From Isoetes taiwanensis (Eukaryota; Streptophyta; Lycopodiopsida; Isoetales; Isoetaceae), in assembly GCA_021234155.1 (NCBI GenBank), contig JAJEKV010000035.1, positions 4,790,224 to 4,854,223 on the forward strand: DNA of 64,000 bases. Reading direction: 5' to 3'. Shown in pieces: positions 1 through 10,369 of this stretch (position 1 is the stretch's first letter; each line of letters begins with the position of its first letter). The notes beneath the pieces are model-generated. The model was given only the letters and a program-made list of their open reading frames with translations, did no database searches and was not told where the DNA came from. Position numbers and translations under genes: made by a program.

Positions 1-327
1 GTCTCCTCCTTGATCCGGAAATAAAATAGAGTTGAGTGCCATATCGGTCTTTGGAAGTGTTGGAAGTGCTTGTAAGTCTTTGGAAGTTTACATAATCCGA
101 ACAGAAAAAATCTGGCCGATCGGTGTGAGAACCTCGAATCGTCCTTGCATAAATGCTACCAAAGTATCGTAAATGAATGCCACTTGATGAAGTGTTGCCA
201 CATTGCCCGAAAAATGGGAGACGAAGGCCACATCAAGATATCCTAGCTCAATGGTCGAGGTATCTATTAATCCTTGCTTGGAAGGTCTTTGGAATATCGA
301 AAATTGGCATCCATTTATTGGGTGCTA

Positions 328-1100
328 CTACATCGTCGATATCCAGAAAGTAGAAGGATCTAAGTCCACTACTTCATGCTTAATAGGAAGAGATAATCTG
401 CTGCCAATGTGCTTCTCCTCATCGTGCTCATCCCCATTTAGGGTAGATTGAGTCTTTGAATGCCCTGCTGCAAAGAGAGTGACATGATCATCTTTACCTG
501 CATCTTGCCTCATCATGATCTCCTCCTTAATAGAAGTGATTGCTTGATGGAAGTCCATTTCTTTGTCTTGCATGAAGCTGCTGCACAAAGAATCAAATGC
601 ATTAGGTAGTGACCTGAGGAAGAAAAATAGCTTGCATCGATTTGTGAGATCGATGCTCTTCTCCAAAAGCTTCAATCTGGCCGGAAGGCGTGCTTCATGT
701 GATCGAGAACTTCGTCAAGACTTTCAACAGGTCTCGTCCCCAAAGACATATCCATCACCTCTGCATACAAGTGCCCACTCTTATGGGTCTTTTGGTCATG
801 CTTCTCAATGAGAGCATGCCACAAATCGTGGTTGTTCTCTTGCTGGAACTCATCAAGGATAGAGTCAGCTAAGGAGAGCCCGATATATGCCATCGCCTTG
901 TCATCTCGGCGCTGCCAAACATGCAAATCAGCAATATTCTTGGCATCCGGTGCAGGTTCTTGGCCATTGACAATTCCCCAAACTCCTTCATTCTTGAGAA
1001 TGAAGATCATTCCGCTTTTCCATTCTTTGAAACACGTGCCGCCGGCCAAAGATTTGAATCGCATGACCGCCCGGGAAGGTAATCTGGTTGTAGCTTGCAT
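328..1100 (-). pseudogene. gag: Copia gag (UBN2-like), frameshifted
   Basis: Two minus-strand frames, 1100-672 and 675-328, meet at about 672 and together give a gag-like protein. The first part carries an EWK-type block near residue 27 and a W near residue 42, followed by helical residues, as in copia gag proteins of the UBN2/DUF4219 type. The second part continues with LPNAFDSL, equivalent to the conserved LP..Y/F..L segment. A frameshift at 672-675 and early stops past 328 show that it is dead. An upstream ATG at about 1109 opens another frame, so a further shift near the N-terminus is likely. No zinc knuckle is visible. Gag would form the particle that packages element RNA in the cytoplasm. 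Confidence 0.7.
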
Positions 1101-1148
1101 CCTTCTCCATTCTTTGTTGATCTTGAATCAATCTCAAAGACACCTAGT

Positions 1149-1160
1149 GCTCTGATACCA
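1149..1160 (-). promoter_or_regulatory. Primer-binding site for tRNA-iMet
   Basis: The minus strand reads TGGTATCAGAGC immediately after the LTR end. This is the standard plant copia primer-binding site, complementary to the 3' end of initiator Met-tRNA. It fixes both the LTR boundary and the element's orientation. Confidence 0.85.
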
Positions 1161-1499
1161 TGTCAAGGTTGCACCAAGAAAGGGAGAGAAGAGGATGCAC
1201 ACCAATATCCGAGAGCGCAAGCTCCCAAAACAAAGGCAAATTGGAATTGTATTCAAATGTTCTATATCAATACAAAAGTACAATGATATAAACAAAACGG
1301 TGATACTAAGAATAGTATTAGCCGTTCAACCACCGCCCACTAATAACAGCCGTTACTTAGTTAGGTCGGTGCTTTCGATCTTGATAAGGTCTTGATCGTG
1401 GTTCGATTCGGCACTTTCAAAGACCACTATCTTGAAAGCCGAGTCACCGCTCAGCACGTCTAGCAAGATGGTGGTCTCGATATCACATATATCTTGACA
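1161..1499 (-). repeat. 5' LTR of copia element
   Basis: The block starts TGTCAAGG at 1161 and ends CTTGACA at 1499 on the plus strand, a 7-bp perfect terminal inverted repeat with canonical TG...CA ends. It abuts the primer-binding site with no spacer. The length of 339 bp is normal for a plant copia LTR. The opposite LTR is not in the window, so the outer boundary rests on the terminal repeat alone. Confidence 0.75.
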
Positions 1500-2075
1500 T
1501 CGGTGATCCCGGAGGCCGGGATCTCCACGGCTGATTTCGGTACCGTTATCGGCCACTGCGGTGACGGTGATCCCATGGCTGATTTCTATCATCGCGTATC
1601 TAACACGCTTGGGGATCCCGAGGCCGGATCACAAGATGGTGATCCCGAGAGGAACACCACCGGACGGCGCGGATAACGCCGTGGCATGACGGCCCAGATT
1701 CGAGCCGCCTCACGCATGTGTCAAGACGGTGAAATCGGGGTCTCGAAACGGATTCCGCCGAGCCTGGGTGGTGATAATAGGCCGGTATTTTTCCTCCCGA
1801 TCCCCAAAACGTGGTAAGACTATCCCCGAGCCCTTGATAGAACCTAAGCCGATTCAAGACAACTACCGTCACGACACTTGCCACAAAAAAAAGGTTAGAA
1901 ACGCTTTGGTACTCTCCGCCATAGCCTCTTGCAACTTGGTCTACATGACTTGAATACTCGACTTCCGCCGGAGTAAGCATCAGAGGGAAACCTACACAAT
2001 CAAACCCTATTGGCTACATGTCGAGCATATGAAAATACAGTTTAAGGGAAATGCATACAACGTGGAACCATACGA
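1500..2075. other. GC-rich stretch, no gene recognised
   Basis: About 1500-1760 is much more GC-rich than its surroundings and holds repeated ggtgatccc / ggccgggatc words, so it may be part of an older repeat into which the copia element inserted. A 126-codon minus frame (1980-1600) shows no known motif. I see no gene. Confidence 0.4.
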
Positions 2076-2153
2076 GGGGAGGGTGCCCATATATGCCGCA
2101 GTTAGTCTTAGAAAGGGGAGGGTGTCCATATATGCCGCAGTTAGTCTTAGAAA
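2076..2153. repeat. 39-bp tandem duplication
   Basis: Two adjacent copies (2076-2114 and 2115-2153) begin ggggagggtg and run to gttagtctta, differing at about one base. The unit is a multiple of three and the plus frame stays open across it, but no protein is recognised. Confidence 0.85.
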
Positions 2154-3300
2154 TGGTATGACCACAGTGGACAATAAGAAATGGTATGTAAGCCCTCGAC
2201 TTTTGCTACACGAACCGAGTTCCGTAAATGGGAACTTCGTCCGAAACGTAGTTACCGGTAGCACCTATATTGGGAACTTTGTTGGAAGTTCCCGAAACTC
2301 TTGACCTTGGGAACGGAGTTCGGAACGGACAGACTAGGAAGAACCACAACACTTCCAAACATGTGAATAACCCCTAAACCTTCAAATCAAACCTTCAACA
2401 TAAGCATTCCTTCCCATTCCGGCAACCTTGTTGTGCATAACTTGAGGCAGCAATCCATACCCGTGCCTGCCAAAATCACCAAGCAAGCAGCTTAAATATT
2501 TTAAATGTAAGATCATAGCTACACCTAGGCATGATTACAAGATCCATGAACTTTAATCCCTACATCAATGTGCTACATCTACTAACTAGCAACGGACTTA
2601 ACTAGTCTGTAACTATGTAGCAGCCTCGATTAACACACAAGGAGAGGCCGAAGTTACCAACACTTCTAGCAACATCCAAGTTGCACCAGGTACTATATGC
2701 CCACCGCACGTATCTGGAAGCAAAGCACAAGCTAACCATAAAGCATAAGGGACATATTCTGCACGTATTAGTAATTAAAACATCCACAAACTAAGCATAC
2801 AAATGCCCATACGTGATGTTGTAAATAACAAGTCACATGAAGAGAAACGCTTGGTGGAGCCATTAAACAGGAATGCTAATATATGAAGCAGGCAGTGTAG
2901 CAAAGACAATAAGATGGGATTGTGAAAGCACATAAAGAGGCAATGGCAAAACGGAGCGCTAAAATCTCTGAAAGGTAGAAGCAACAAGTGTATCTACATG
3001 CTGTGTTCTAGCGATTGCATGCTTCTTGGGTAGACCAAAGACAATAATCCATTCCGGCAAAGCCATCAAGGATTCTTCCTCTACCATGCAACCATCGAGA
3101 CGACTGCATCACAGTCCTGCTTAACAACACAAACACAATATACTTCCAAATACTTCAAAAATTCAACGAGTCTTTGCCTTTAAATTTACTTTTAATTGAA
3201 TACCCTTTTCCTTGAAACTACCCTTTTGCTTGAAAAAACCTGGTAATTATTGCAATTCTATGTTTTTCTAGTAATTCGCCTTCCTCTGAATCCTCTTTTA
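2154..3300. other. No gene recognised
   Basis: Non-coding sequence. From 2220 to 2350 there are several near-repeats of gggaacttcg / ggaagttcc words, similar in flavour to the aagtgcttgg words at 50-90. Short open frames lack any family signature. Confidence 0.4.
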
Positions 3301-3304
3301 TTTA

Positions 3305-3690
3305 AAGGTACCCCAATCCATTCATAAATTTCCTTTTGAACCAGTCCCCCATTCTTGAAAATACCCCAATCCATTCGCAAATTCCCTTTTTGAACTAGTC
3401 CCCTTTCCTTGAAAATACCTCAATACATTTGCAAATTCCCTTTTGACCAATCCCCCCTTTCTTGTAAATACCCTGATGTGCATTTGCAGTCTCCTATTTC
3501 TACTAATTCCCCCCATTAGGATATACCCTTTTGTTCAAGAATCTCCCGTTTCTACTAATTTCCCCTTGTACGATATACATCTTTTGTTCAAGAATTCCCC
3601 GTTGCTTGAAAATACCCCGTACGCTATACCCTTTTTCTTCAAGAATTTCCCATTGCAAAGAAAATAACCCATTGTTCTCAAGTCCCCCAG
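3305..3690. repeat. Degenerate ~53-bp minisatellite, about seven units
   Basis: Pyrimidine-rich units recur every 51-54 bp. The word taccccaatccattc starts at 3309 and 3362, with diverged versions at 3416 and 3469. The later units start atataccctttt at about 3520, 3573 and 3624. All share a CCCCTTT...CTTGAAAATA theme. Short frames across it on both strands are by-products of the repeat. Confidence 0.75.
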
Positions 3691-4699
3691 TTCCTTAAGG
3701 GGGGATTTTTCGGGGGATACGAGCACCTTTTTTGTTGTGCACATGCTGCACATGATATATCAGAACTTATAGACTCATCAAGCGTGCACACATTATCAGG
3801 TTGTCTATAAGTGATTTTGAGATTCTCTATATAAATATCTATATCAGGCGCTTGCATATCTGTACATTCCATTTTTTCACCATCAAGTTTGATCTTCACA
3901 TGAACAGCTTCTTAATATTGATTTGTTGGCTCTGCATATATGCTGTTGTGGCATTGTCTTATGATCCGCGTTTCACTTTTCAGCCAGTGCCGTAAGAGTT
4001 TTCATAGATGTGTCCCTAAGATGTGAAAAACGTTTCTGATATTATCTCTGAATTTTACTTTCGTCCACCTGTAGCTACTCCATAGCCATATCCAATGTGT
4101 TATATGATAACAGATGTAAAATGACAATGTGAGCTGACATTCATGGCAGACTTTATGATGCTTTTTAGAGATTTTGCCCTTATATAGGTGCCCCAATTCA
4201 TTTAAGACATGCATAGATGCCAAGACATGGGGAATACCATATTTCAACATGTGAATCAATTGTCATTTCGTTGTTAATGTGATAGAAAAGTTCCGCTCCA
4301 TAGCCCTTTTTACACGACAGTAACCTGTACATTACTGCGCAATACAACGAGTTCCCATTTACATAAGATGGTGTCTTATACTTACGGTTTCTACGCTGTT
4401 AAAATTGGGCATCTTATTTCAACAGTATAACAAGAACACATTTTATTTCAAAGAACACATTTATGGTTCCTCCATGCCGAGGGGTTTATGACCCTTCTCG
4501 AAGCTTTTGCTAAACTTATTTGTTCATTTACCACTTGCGCTTCACAAATAAAGACTCAGAATGTACCCGACGTCACTAAAGCAGACAATAACTCTTCATT
4601 TTACTAGACTCAACATTTATGCAACAGCTCGCTGAAACAGTGTCCAATCATTCCTGCACACCCAATATCATTGTCCCATATTAAGCACCTACTATCCAC
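3691..4699. other. No gene recognised
   Basis: AT-rich, with no conserved frame, no RNA gene and no repeat that I can support. Confidence 0.4.
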
Positions 4700-4717
4700 A
4701 ATAACTTATAGAAGTAC

Positions 4718-5117
4718 ATTGGAGCATTGTTTATATTTGTGTGAAGAGCTGAGTAGTCTTAGGTCCTGGCTGCATTCTTTTTTTGGAGTATCTTTGGATA
4801 GTCAGCACTTTCTTTTGGGTATTTATCCAAATCAGTGGACTGCTTCTAAAAGGATTGCATTTCACATGGCAAAGTCTTGGCTAATATGGAGTGTATGGAA
4901 GCGAAGGCGAAGAAAGGTCTTTAATGATAAGCATATTTTTTCAGGTGGTAAGAAGTTGTATAATTGGCCTGATCGTATTAAATTTCCAATATGGAGTGAT
5001 CATCTAAAAGTGATTGATGCTTCAGGGATTGATGCTTCAGGGATATTTCTTACTTCTGGAAGTACTTTGTAATATTTTGAGTGTATAATATGAAGTAAAA
5101 CACGTTCTTCGAAAAAA
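4718..5117 (+). mobile_element. 5'-truncated LINE 3' end with 18-bp target-site duplication
   Basis: The insertion is bounded by the direct repeat aataacttatagaagtac at 4700-4717 and 5118-5135 and ends in an A-run. The open frame to 5072 encodes the end of a plant LINE ORF2: the tail of the zf-RVT domain (LEHCLYLC) and the WLIWSVWKRR block. The equivalent in the LINE at 54.7-55.3 kb is WIIWSIWKRR, so both belong to one family. A 9-bp internal repeat (GIDASGI) sits near 5020-5045. Truncation lies within the zinc-finger region, so nothing catalytic remains. The frame 4671-5072 is a chimera whose first 16 codons are host DNA. Confidence 0.85.
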
Positions 5118-5157
5118 AATAACTTATAGAAGTACGAAATACAATCCTTTTCTTATT

Positions 5158-5215
5158 AATACAAGAAATTTATCGCGGCTCTTCCCCGACTTACCCCTGT
5201 AAGGGCGAATTTCTA
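5158..5215. other. Hairpin-like GC island after a shared tacaagaaa..ttatcgcgg word
   Basis: The word tacaagaaatttatcgcggc is followed by a short GC-rich stretch. Almost the same lead-in occurs at 58183 (before a perfect GC hairpin) and, more diverged, at 60129. This copy is decayed. It may mark one family of small hairpin repeats. Confidence 0.35.
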
Positions 5216-5344
5216 TATCTTTAGAATGGTGGGGAATTTTTTCTTAAAATGCAATGCCTAATAATAAAGAATTTGTGTGAGAATATTCCTATGTTGTATT
5301 GGCTCATGTATGTTAGATTTATGTGGGTATGAATTTGAGAACTA

Positions 5345-5425
5345 GAGGACTTGAACCCTTGTTGTTGCCTAATAATTTTGTGTCAATAGGATAACGAAGG
5401 TTGAGCACGTAGGTTTTGTTCGAGC
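5345..5425 (-). mobile_element. tRNA-derived SINE head (candidate)
   Basis: On the minus strand GGGTTCAAGTCC (plus 5351-5362) is a good pol III B-box. It lies about 50-60 bases downstream of a weak A-box-like stretch. No full cloverleaf can be drawn, so this is a SINE head or a tRNA relic rather than a tRNA gene. Confidence 0.4.
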
Positions 5426-5429
5426 ATGG

Positions 5430-6460
5430 TCTCTCAAATAAGTCATTGTAGTTAATGAGAGATAAACCTATAAACATTTTCCACCTATGAACACCTATAA
5501 ATTCTTAGCTCCTTAAACATTTCCCTCCCCTTTTTTGTTTTTCTTTCCTCTTAGATTTTGGTGATGGTCCTTGTTTCAACTGCAGCTTTTTATTAATAGG
5601 GATGTAATCACATATCACATATTTAGGAGTCAACCAATGGCATGTATAGGAATATTTGTAACTATACCCACATGGTTGCTCACAATCCATATTTAGCCTA
5701 GCATTTTGGCCTCCTCAAATTTTTCCCTTAAAAGTATTATTTCAATAATAAGAGACCATAGACCAATAAAATATGTGTAGCAAAAAAATGCAACTCTGAT
5801 TCATGGCCTGAAAAAAGCTAATTTTAATATTTTTGCTAGTGGCACGGTAGACCCAAATTGTCACAAAACAATTTTTGAGTCATTTAATAATGAGCTAGAT
5901 AAGTACTGGTATAAAAACCATATCACGAAAAATGAATTCACCAAAGCCCCAATTAGCTAGAGTGAATGCTTTGGAAATTTCTATCCATTTGGAACTTCAT
6001 ATGGTATGTCTTCAAATGTTTCTCCGAGATACATGGTTTGAGTGAGATTATAGTACGTGGCTGCTCAGTCTCTAAACAGCAATGAAGGAGGCGAAGGTCA
6101 CCTTATTGTCTTTATTTAGTATTTAATGCAAGAATATTTTTCAAGTTTTGTATTATAAGCTAGGATCTGTTCCTGACCCGTTTTAATAAAATCTCAGAAA
6201 ATTGATTAAATTCTATCTGCCATAATGGCAACACCTAGCTAGCTCGCCGTCGATGCAACAACTGTCCTAACTGTAGCAAGCAAATAATTCGAGCCATCCG
6301 TAATAATGGCCGCCTTGTCCATGCCATAGGTAAAGGGTGCATCGAAAGCTAACTGTGGAGCAAAAATATTCTGCTGGTGGTAAACCTGTGAATGCCGGTG
6401 ATGCCTGTGTAACCCAACCGGCGATGCAACCTGGGGAAAACCGGTGAAGAACATGTGCTA
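5430..6460. other. No gene recognised
   Basis: AT-rich to about 6230, then more GC-rich. Two overlapping minus frames (6454-6239 and 6512-6267) lack recognisable domains. Confidence 0.4.
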
Positions 6461-6616
6461 AGAGACGCCTCACATGTGAGCGGCAAAACTTGCCGGACGT
6501 CAAGCCGTTCAAGACGCTCAGGTCTGAACTGCTCGAGCAGTTTGGGGACGACCGGCTCAGACCGTCTCAGATTTTGCTCATGTGAATGCGTACAAATTTA
6601 CATGTGAGGCGCCTCT
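6461..6616. mobile_element. MITE candidate with ~16-bp terminal inverted repeats
   Basis: The left end agagacgcctcacatg (6461-6476) is the reverse complement of 6601-6616 with one mismatch. The 156-bp interior is GC-rich and holds a perfect 16-bp palindrome, aactgctcgagcagtt, near 6527. No clear target-site duplication is visible and no protein is encoded, so the call rests on the inverted ends. Confidence 0.5.
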
Positions 6617-6932
6617 AAAGAGGTGGATCAAATTGGCCGCGATCTGCAGCCCGAATACACTAGAAATTCGGAAAAGAGCTTATTGAAAAAGATCTAGAAT
6701 GCATGGCGATTTGGATAATGCTGCTTTAAACTCTGCTAAGGCAGAGATTACGTCAACAGAACCAGTAATAAGTAATATGTGCCAGTTATGTCAATACTGA
6801 AGTATTGCAAATCGCCCAGCATAAAATCCTGCTGTTCTTAGGGCAAGCCGATCTGGCTATACCCTTATGGGCAGCGTCGAAATTATGTGAAGCTTTTACA
6901 CAGAAGCCGGGGCCTGTAGAATATGTAAAAAT

Positions 6933-7244
6933 TTGCTCAGAACTATAAGTGAATATGGCCTGCTAATACAAAAAACAGACCATTGTTGCTCTGTTTCTTA
7001 CCCTATTGTTGCCGATTTGAACAGGGAGCTTGCCATCTTGTTTGGAATGGTTGATCGTGTCGAAAAAGATAAGTCTGGCATGCCCCTTACTGCCAGAGCT
7101 GTCTTTATTATAGGTCCTGATAAAAGATTGAAGCTTTCCATCCTTTACCAGGCCACTACTGGCCGGAATTTGAAGGAAGTTTTGCGAGTTATCTGGTCTC
7201 TATTCCAGCCCCTTTCTGCCCGCAAAGGAGAAAACTCTTCATGA
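6933..7244 (+). pseudogene. 1-Cys peroxiredoxin (Prx6-like) fragment
   Basis: The frame matches the middle of Prx6-type peroxiredoxins, which reduce peroxides with one catalytic cysteine. Residues about 23-90 carry the family blocks YPI.AD.NRELA, EKDKSGMP.TARAV, GPDK..KLS and LY.ATTGRN, followed by the E.LRVI.SL helix. The N-terminal thioredoxin fold with the PVCTTE active site is not found upstream, and the C-terminal domain is lost after about residue 95, where the frame diverges and stops. Substitutions at usually conserved sites (LYP to LYQ, DP to DR) point to decay. It may be a processed-pseudogene piece or a single relic exon. An exon of a live gene with distant partners is possible but less likely. 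Confidence 0.7.
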
Positions 7245-7800
7245 GCTCTAGATCTCTTCATCAATCTGGTCTGCCGCAAAAAACTAGAAAAGGGAATGAA
7301 TCATTTGGCTCAAAAGTAAACAATACAGATTAAACACTGTTCTAATCGAAGCATGGCGGAAGAAAAAACGAAGCAGAAGCTAGGATGGACGAAATGCTAT
7401 GAACATGATATCGATGCGAAGCTAAGAAGAAGGGGAGGAGCCGAAGTGGTCAGATTCATATCCAGGATGCGATAATGGAGGCGATTGAGGCAGAAAATGA
7501 AGGATTGGACATATATGAAAGGGGAAGGAAAGATCTTGTCTGGCAGCAGATTTCAAAACAAATTAGACTAAATTTAGTTCATTGCGGTCGGGACGAAAAT
7601 AAAGTTTTATATTTAGGTGAACAGAAAAAATGAGACTGGATTAGTCTGGACCATGATCTCACGAAGCAGTGATAAGAATATGGCGACCATGTTCCAATTA
7701 CATTTGGAATGTCATGTTTCACATACATATCTTTCCATGACATAATTAGACACAATTAATTTACACTCTTTCACTTTCAATGGGATCGTACAAAAAATAA
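7245..7800. other. No gene recognised
   Basis: Sequence downstream of the peroxiredoxin relic, with purine-rich tracts near 7330-7560. No open frame of note. Confidence 0.35.
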
Positions 7801-7885
7801 CACGCAACATCAAGGCCAATCTCAAACCCGTGACTTTGAGTGTGGTGGGTTTAATGTCCTACCACTGCACCATGCATCGAAGTGC
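7801..7885 (-). mobile_element. tRNA-derived SINE head
   Basis: The minus strand has an A-box-like GTGCAGTGGTAGG (plus about 7855-7870) and, 25-30 bases on, a B-box-like GGGTTTGAGATTGG (plus 7817-7830). Order and spacing fit a pol III internal promoter. It does not fold as a full tRNA, so a SINE or tRNA relic is the best reading. The sequence to the left (7790-7800) would be its body. Confidence 0.5.
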
Positions 7886-7979
7886 CGGTCGTGTAAATTT
7901 GGCAGAAAGTAGTATTTGTTCTTCCTCCTCTACCACAAGTAGTGGCTTCCCAGCTTTGGGTGCTTCAGAAGAATGTTAA

Positions 7980-9080
7980 GATAGAGCAGTTGATGCAATC
8001 TATATTTAACGTTCTTTGGTGCCGAGGTCTTGCCCATCTCACAAAAGTGGCCTTTAACGACAGTCATGGATCAACATAAAGTAGTTTAGAAATGGGTTTG
8101 TGATAAGTTGCTCCATTCCAAATTGTCAGTTTTATGGTGGCAAGTCATCCATAGATGTGCGTCCATATATTTTGGTCCACAAATTTTGTCCTCGGGTGCC
8201 TGCAGCATGCTCTTTATGTGCTTAAAGCGATAAGATAACTGTGTGCTAGCATGCTAGACCGGCTTGATTGAGGGTCCAGAATCTCTTCAATTGCAATTTG
8301 AATAGTCAATAGGTCTTTCAGGCAGCATATCCAAGTTTTTGGGACAGTCTAGCAAAGCGAGCATTTTTTGGCTTAAGCATGGATCTGATCAATTTGGAAA
8401 TGAATAAATATTTTTCAATTTTCCAAGGGTAATAGATGTCACGATGCTCAATCAAGTGCAGAGGTCTTGCCCCTCTCACAAAAGTGACCTTGACAGTCAT
8501 GAATTAACAAAAAGCAATTTGAAAATGGGTTTCTGATATGTTACTACAAATTTCATCCTCGAGGCTCAACATGCCCTTTATGTGCTTAGAGGGATGAGAC
8601 AATTGAGCATTTGTTTTTTCGTGTGTCAAATGTTAGACTGGCTTAAGTGTGGCTTCAAAATCTCTTCAATTGCAATTTGAATAGTCAATAAATCTTTTTA
8701 GTAGTGTATCTAAGTCCTAGGACAATATAACAAACATAGCATTTTTTTTACTTAATCATGGATCTAATCAATTTGGAAAAGAACAAACCTTTTCATTTTC
8801 AAGGGCAATTGATGTCCTGATGCTCATCAAGTGCTTATTGACGCTAAGTGAAACATTGCCGAAGCATATATATCTTCATCAATGGGCAATGAAGTGAAGA
8901 GTCATATTTCGGAGCATTATCTTCAGATACGCATGACTCATCTAGATAATATTGTATGCTGCAAAGTTGGTGGGTGGTTCTACTAGTAAACATTTTCTCC
9001 ACTATTTTTTCAATCCCCATCTATGTTTATTATTTCTTCTCATTAATAAAGTTTTGGGGCCTTCAAAAAGAAAAATAAAA
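7980..9080 (+). mobile_element. Decayed LINE 3' end with internal ~437-bp tandem duplication
   Basis: Conceptual translation in broken frames gives the zf-RVT region of the family seen at 4.7 and 54.7 kb (C-P-L-C followed by E-x-I-E-H). A block of about 400 bp is present twice. The word gaggtcttgccc occurs at 8024 and 8461, and ctcttcaattgcaatttgaatagtcaata occurs in both copies. The 3' end near 9050-9080 has an A-rich tail after attaataaagttttgggg. Many stops in all frames show it is dead. Confidence 0.65.
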
Positions 9081-9594
9081 CGCTTGATTTGCATATTCTT
9101 TATATTGTATCTCATTTTCAATTTGAAAGCTCAATAAAAGTCCTGACACAATTTAAAACAGTTGCAATACCTACTCTATATTCACACCTACAAACTCCAA
9201 TGTGGATCCACTAGCAATGAGATTCAAAGCAATGACCATTCTCATGGCGATATGTTTTTTTCCCTTTTTTTTATTCAAACCAAAAAGTGGATGTAAATTG
9301 AATTTACCCACTCAAAGATGTCGTAGATACCCTCATTCTTGCACGTAACATTCTATCTATGTGGCTCACAACAAGTATTATCTCATAATATCCTTCCACC
9401 TACTTATACATCCAACAATTCCTTCTTTTTCATTGTAAAATGCATGTGTTACATCAGTTCAAGAACTTATCTGCATGTCTTCATGTATCTTATTGACATG
9501 CATGCATCACTAGGAAGCTCTATTTCATTAGCTGTAGACTTTTGCTTGGTCCATAAATTTATGAAATTGGTCAAATGAAGGGTTATACATCAAA
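9081..9594. other. No gene recognised
   Basis: AT-rich sequence without conserved frames. Confidence 0.35.
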
Positions 9595-9715
9595 AAGTGG
9601 CACAAACGATAACATCCAATACTTTAAATTAAAGTCCCCCTGAAACCCCCTTTGGTTTGGGTGCATATTCATAGGGAGGTGACTCCGGGCATCAAGAGCT
9701 ATTAAATGGGCATCC
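9595..9715. repeat. Dispersed repeat R1, copy 1
   Basis: It shares aaccccctttggtttgggtg and the following catattca / ggtgactccgggcatc words with 20255-20360, and more weakly with 54025-54064. All three are preceded by an AT-rich lead-in. No coding content or terminal repeat is evident. It may be the end of a transposon family. Confidence 0.5.
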
Positions 9716-10014
9716 GGAGGAATAGGCTTGCCCATCTTTTGTTTCCTTCTGCATCCACATGTCCTTCTTTTTTCTTCAATCTTCCATATTATATCACGTG
9801 TCTTGCTCCCAAATCATGCACGAATTTGATTTTCATGCCGGAATTCGGGCATTTTGTATCCGCTTTCATCTGGATGGAATGCCGCTCCCATCTGATAAAA
9901 AGTAAGTAAGAATTTGCTTCTTGCTTATCGAGTTTTGTAAAAATCTAAGCGTGATGTATTCCAGCAAAATATAGTTTTGATCTGCTTTGAATCTATTGTT
10001 GTATCAAAAAAATG

Positions 10015-10366
10015 TGTGGCTCAGATGTCCTTGGCCAAGCTGCTTGCTTTATACACAAGGGCTTGAGCATAAAAGGTACTGTGGCAAGAACAATGAATGT
10101 TGCCCAGCCAGGTATTGTTTCTTTCTCAAAGTCTTTCGTATGTTACTATTGCTCTAGATAATTTTTATCTTTGCTGTTGCTATATCTAGGAGCAATTAAA
10201 TGAAGAGGAATGTGGTTGCATGTTATTTGATGAGGTTATTGCAGAAATGGAAGCCTGCTCTATCCCATTTCTTTATTCCTTTGCTTCCATGAATCTGGGT
10301 GCTATATTCAAAGACATGGCCTTAAATTTGTGTTTGATAATTTTCTGTGCCAAATGGTCTATTTAA
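10015..10366 (+). other. Exon-like islands, unrecognised gene
   Basis: Two open stretches look protein-coding. The first (about 10015-10112) follows a ctcag acceptor-like site and ends before gtattg. The second (about 10191-10366) follows atatctag and is acidic then hydrophobic, running through LFDEVIAEMEACSIPF to a stop. Each frame is open where random AT-rich sequence would usually be closed. I do not recognise the family. They lie on the same strand as the islands at 16.8-19.3 kb, so they could be outlying exons of one gene. Confidence 0.25.
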
Positions 10367-10369
10367 GTG

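Larger units (their letters stand above)
1..1499 (-). mobile_element. Ty1/copia LTR retrotransposon, 5' part, cut by window edge
   Basis: On the minus strand a 339-bp LTR is followed directly by a primer-binding site matching plant initiator Met-tRNA and then by a broken copia-type gag reading frame. The LTR ends are the inverted repeat TGTCAAG/CTTGACA. The protease, integrase and RT would lie to the left of position 1 and are not in the window. From about 1 to 327 the translation is closed by stops and I recognise no domain. The five bases after the LTR (1500-1504, tcggt) would be one target-site copy; its partner is outside the window. Confidence 0.8.

Noticed and set aside
3305-3690. CRISPR-like array
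   Set aside because: Repeats are degenerate and contiguous with no unique spacers, so this is a minisatellite.
6527-6542. aactgctcgagcagtt as an operator-type site
   Set aside because: An isolated palindrome inside a MITE candidate, with no promoter or regulator context.
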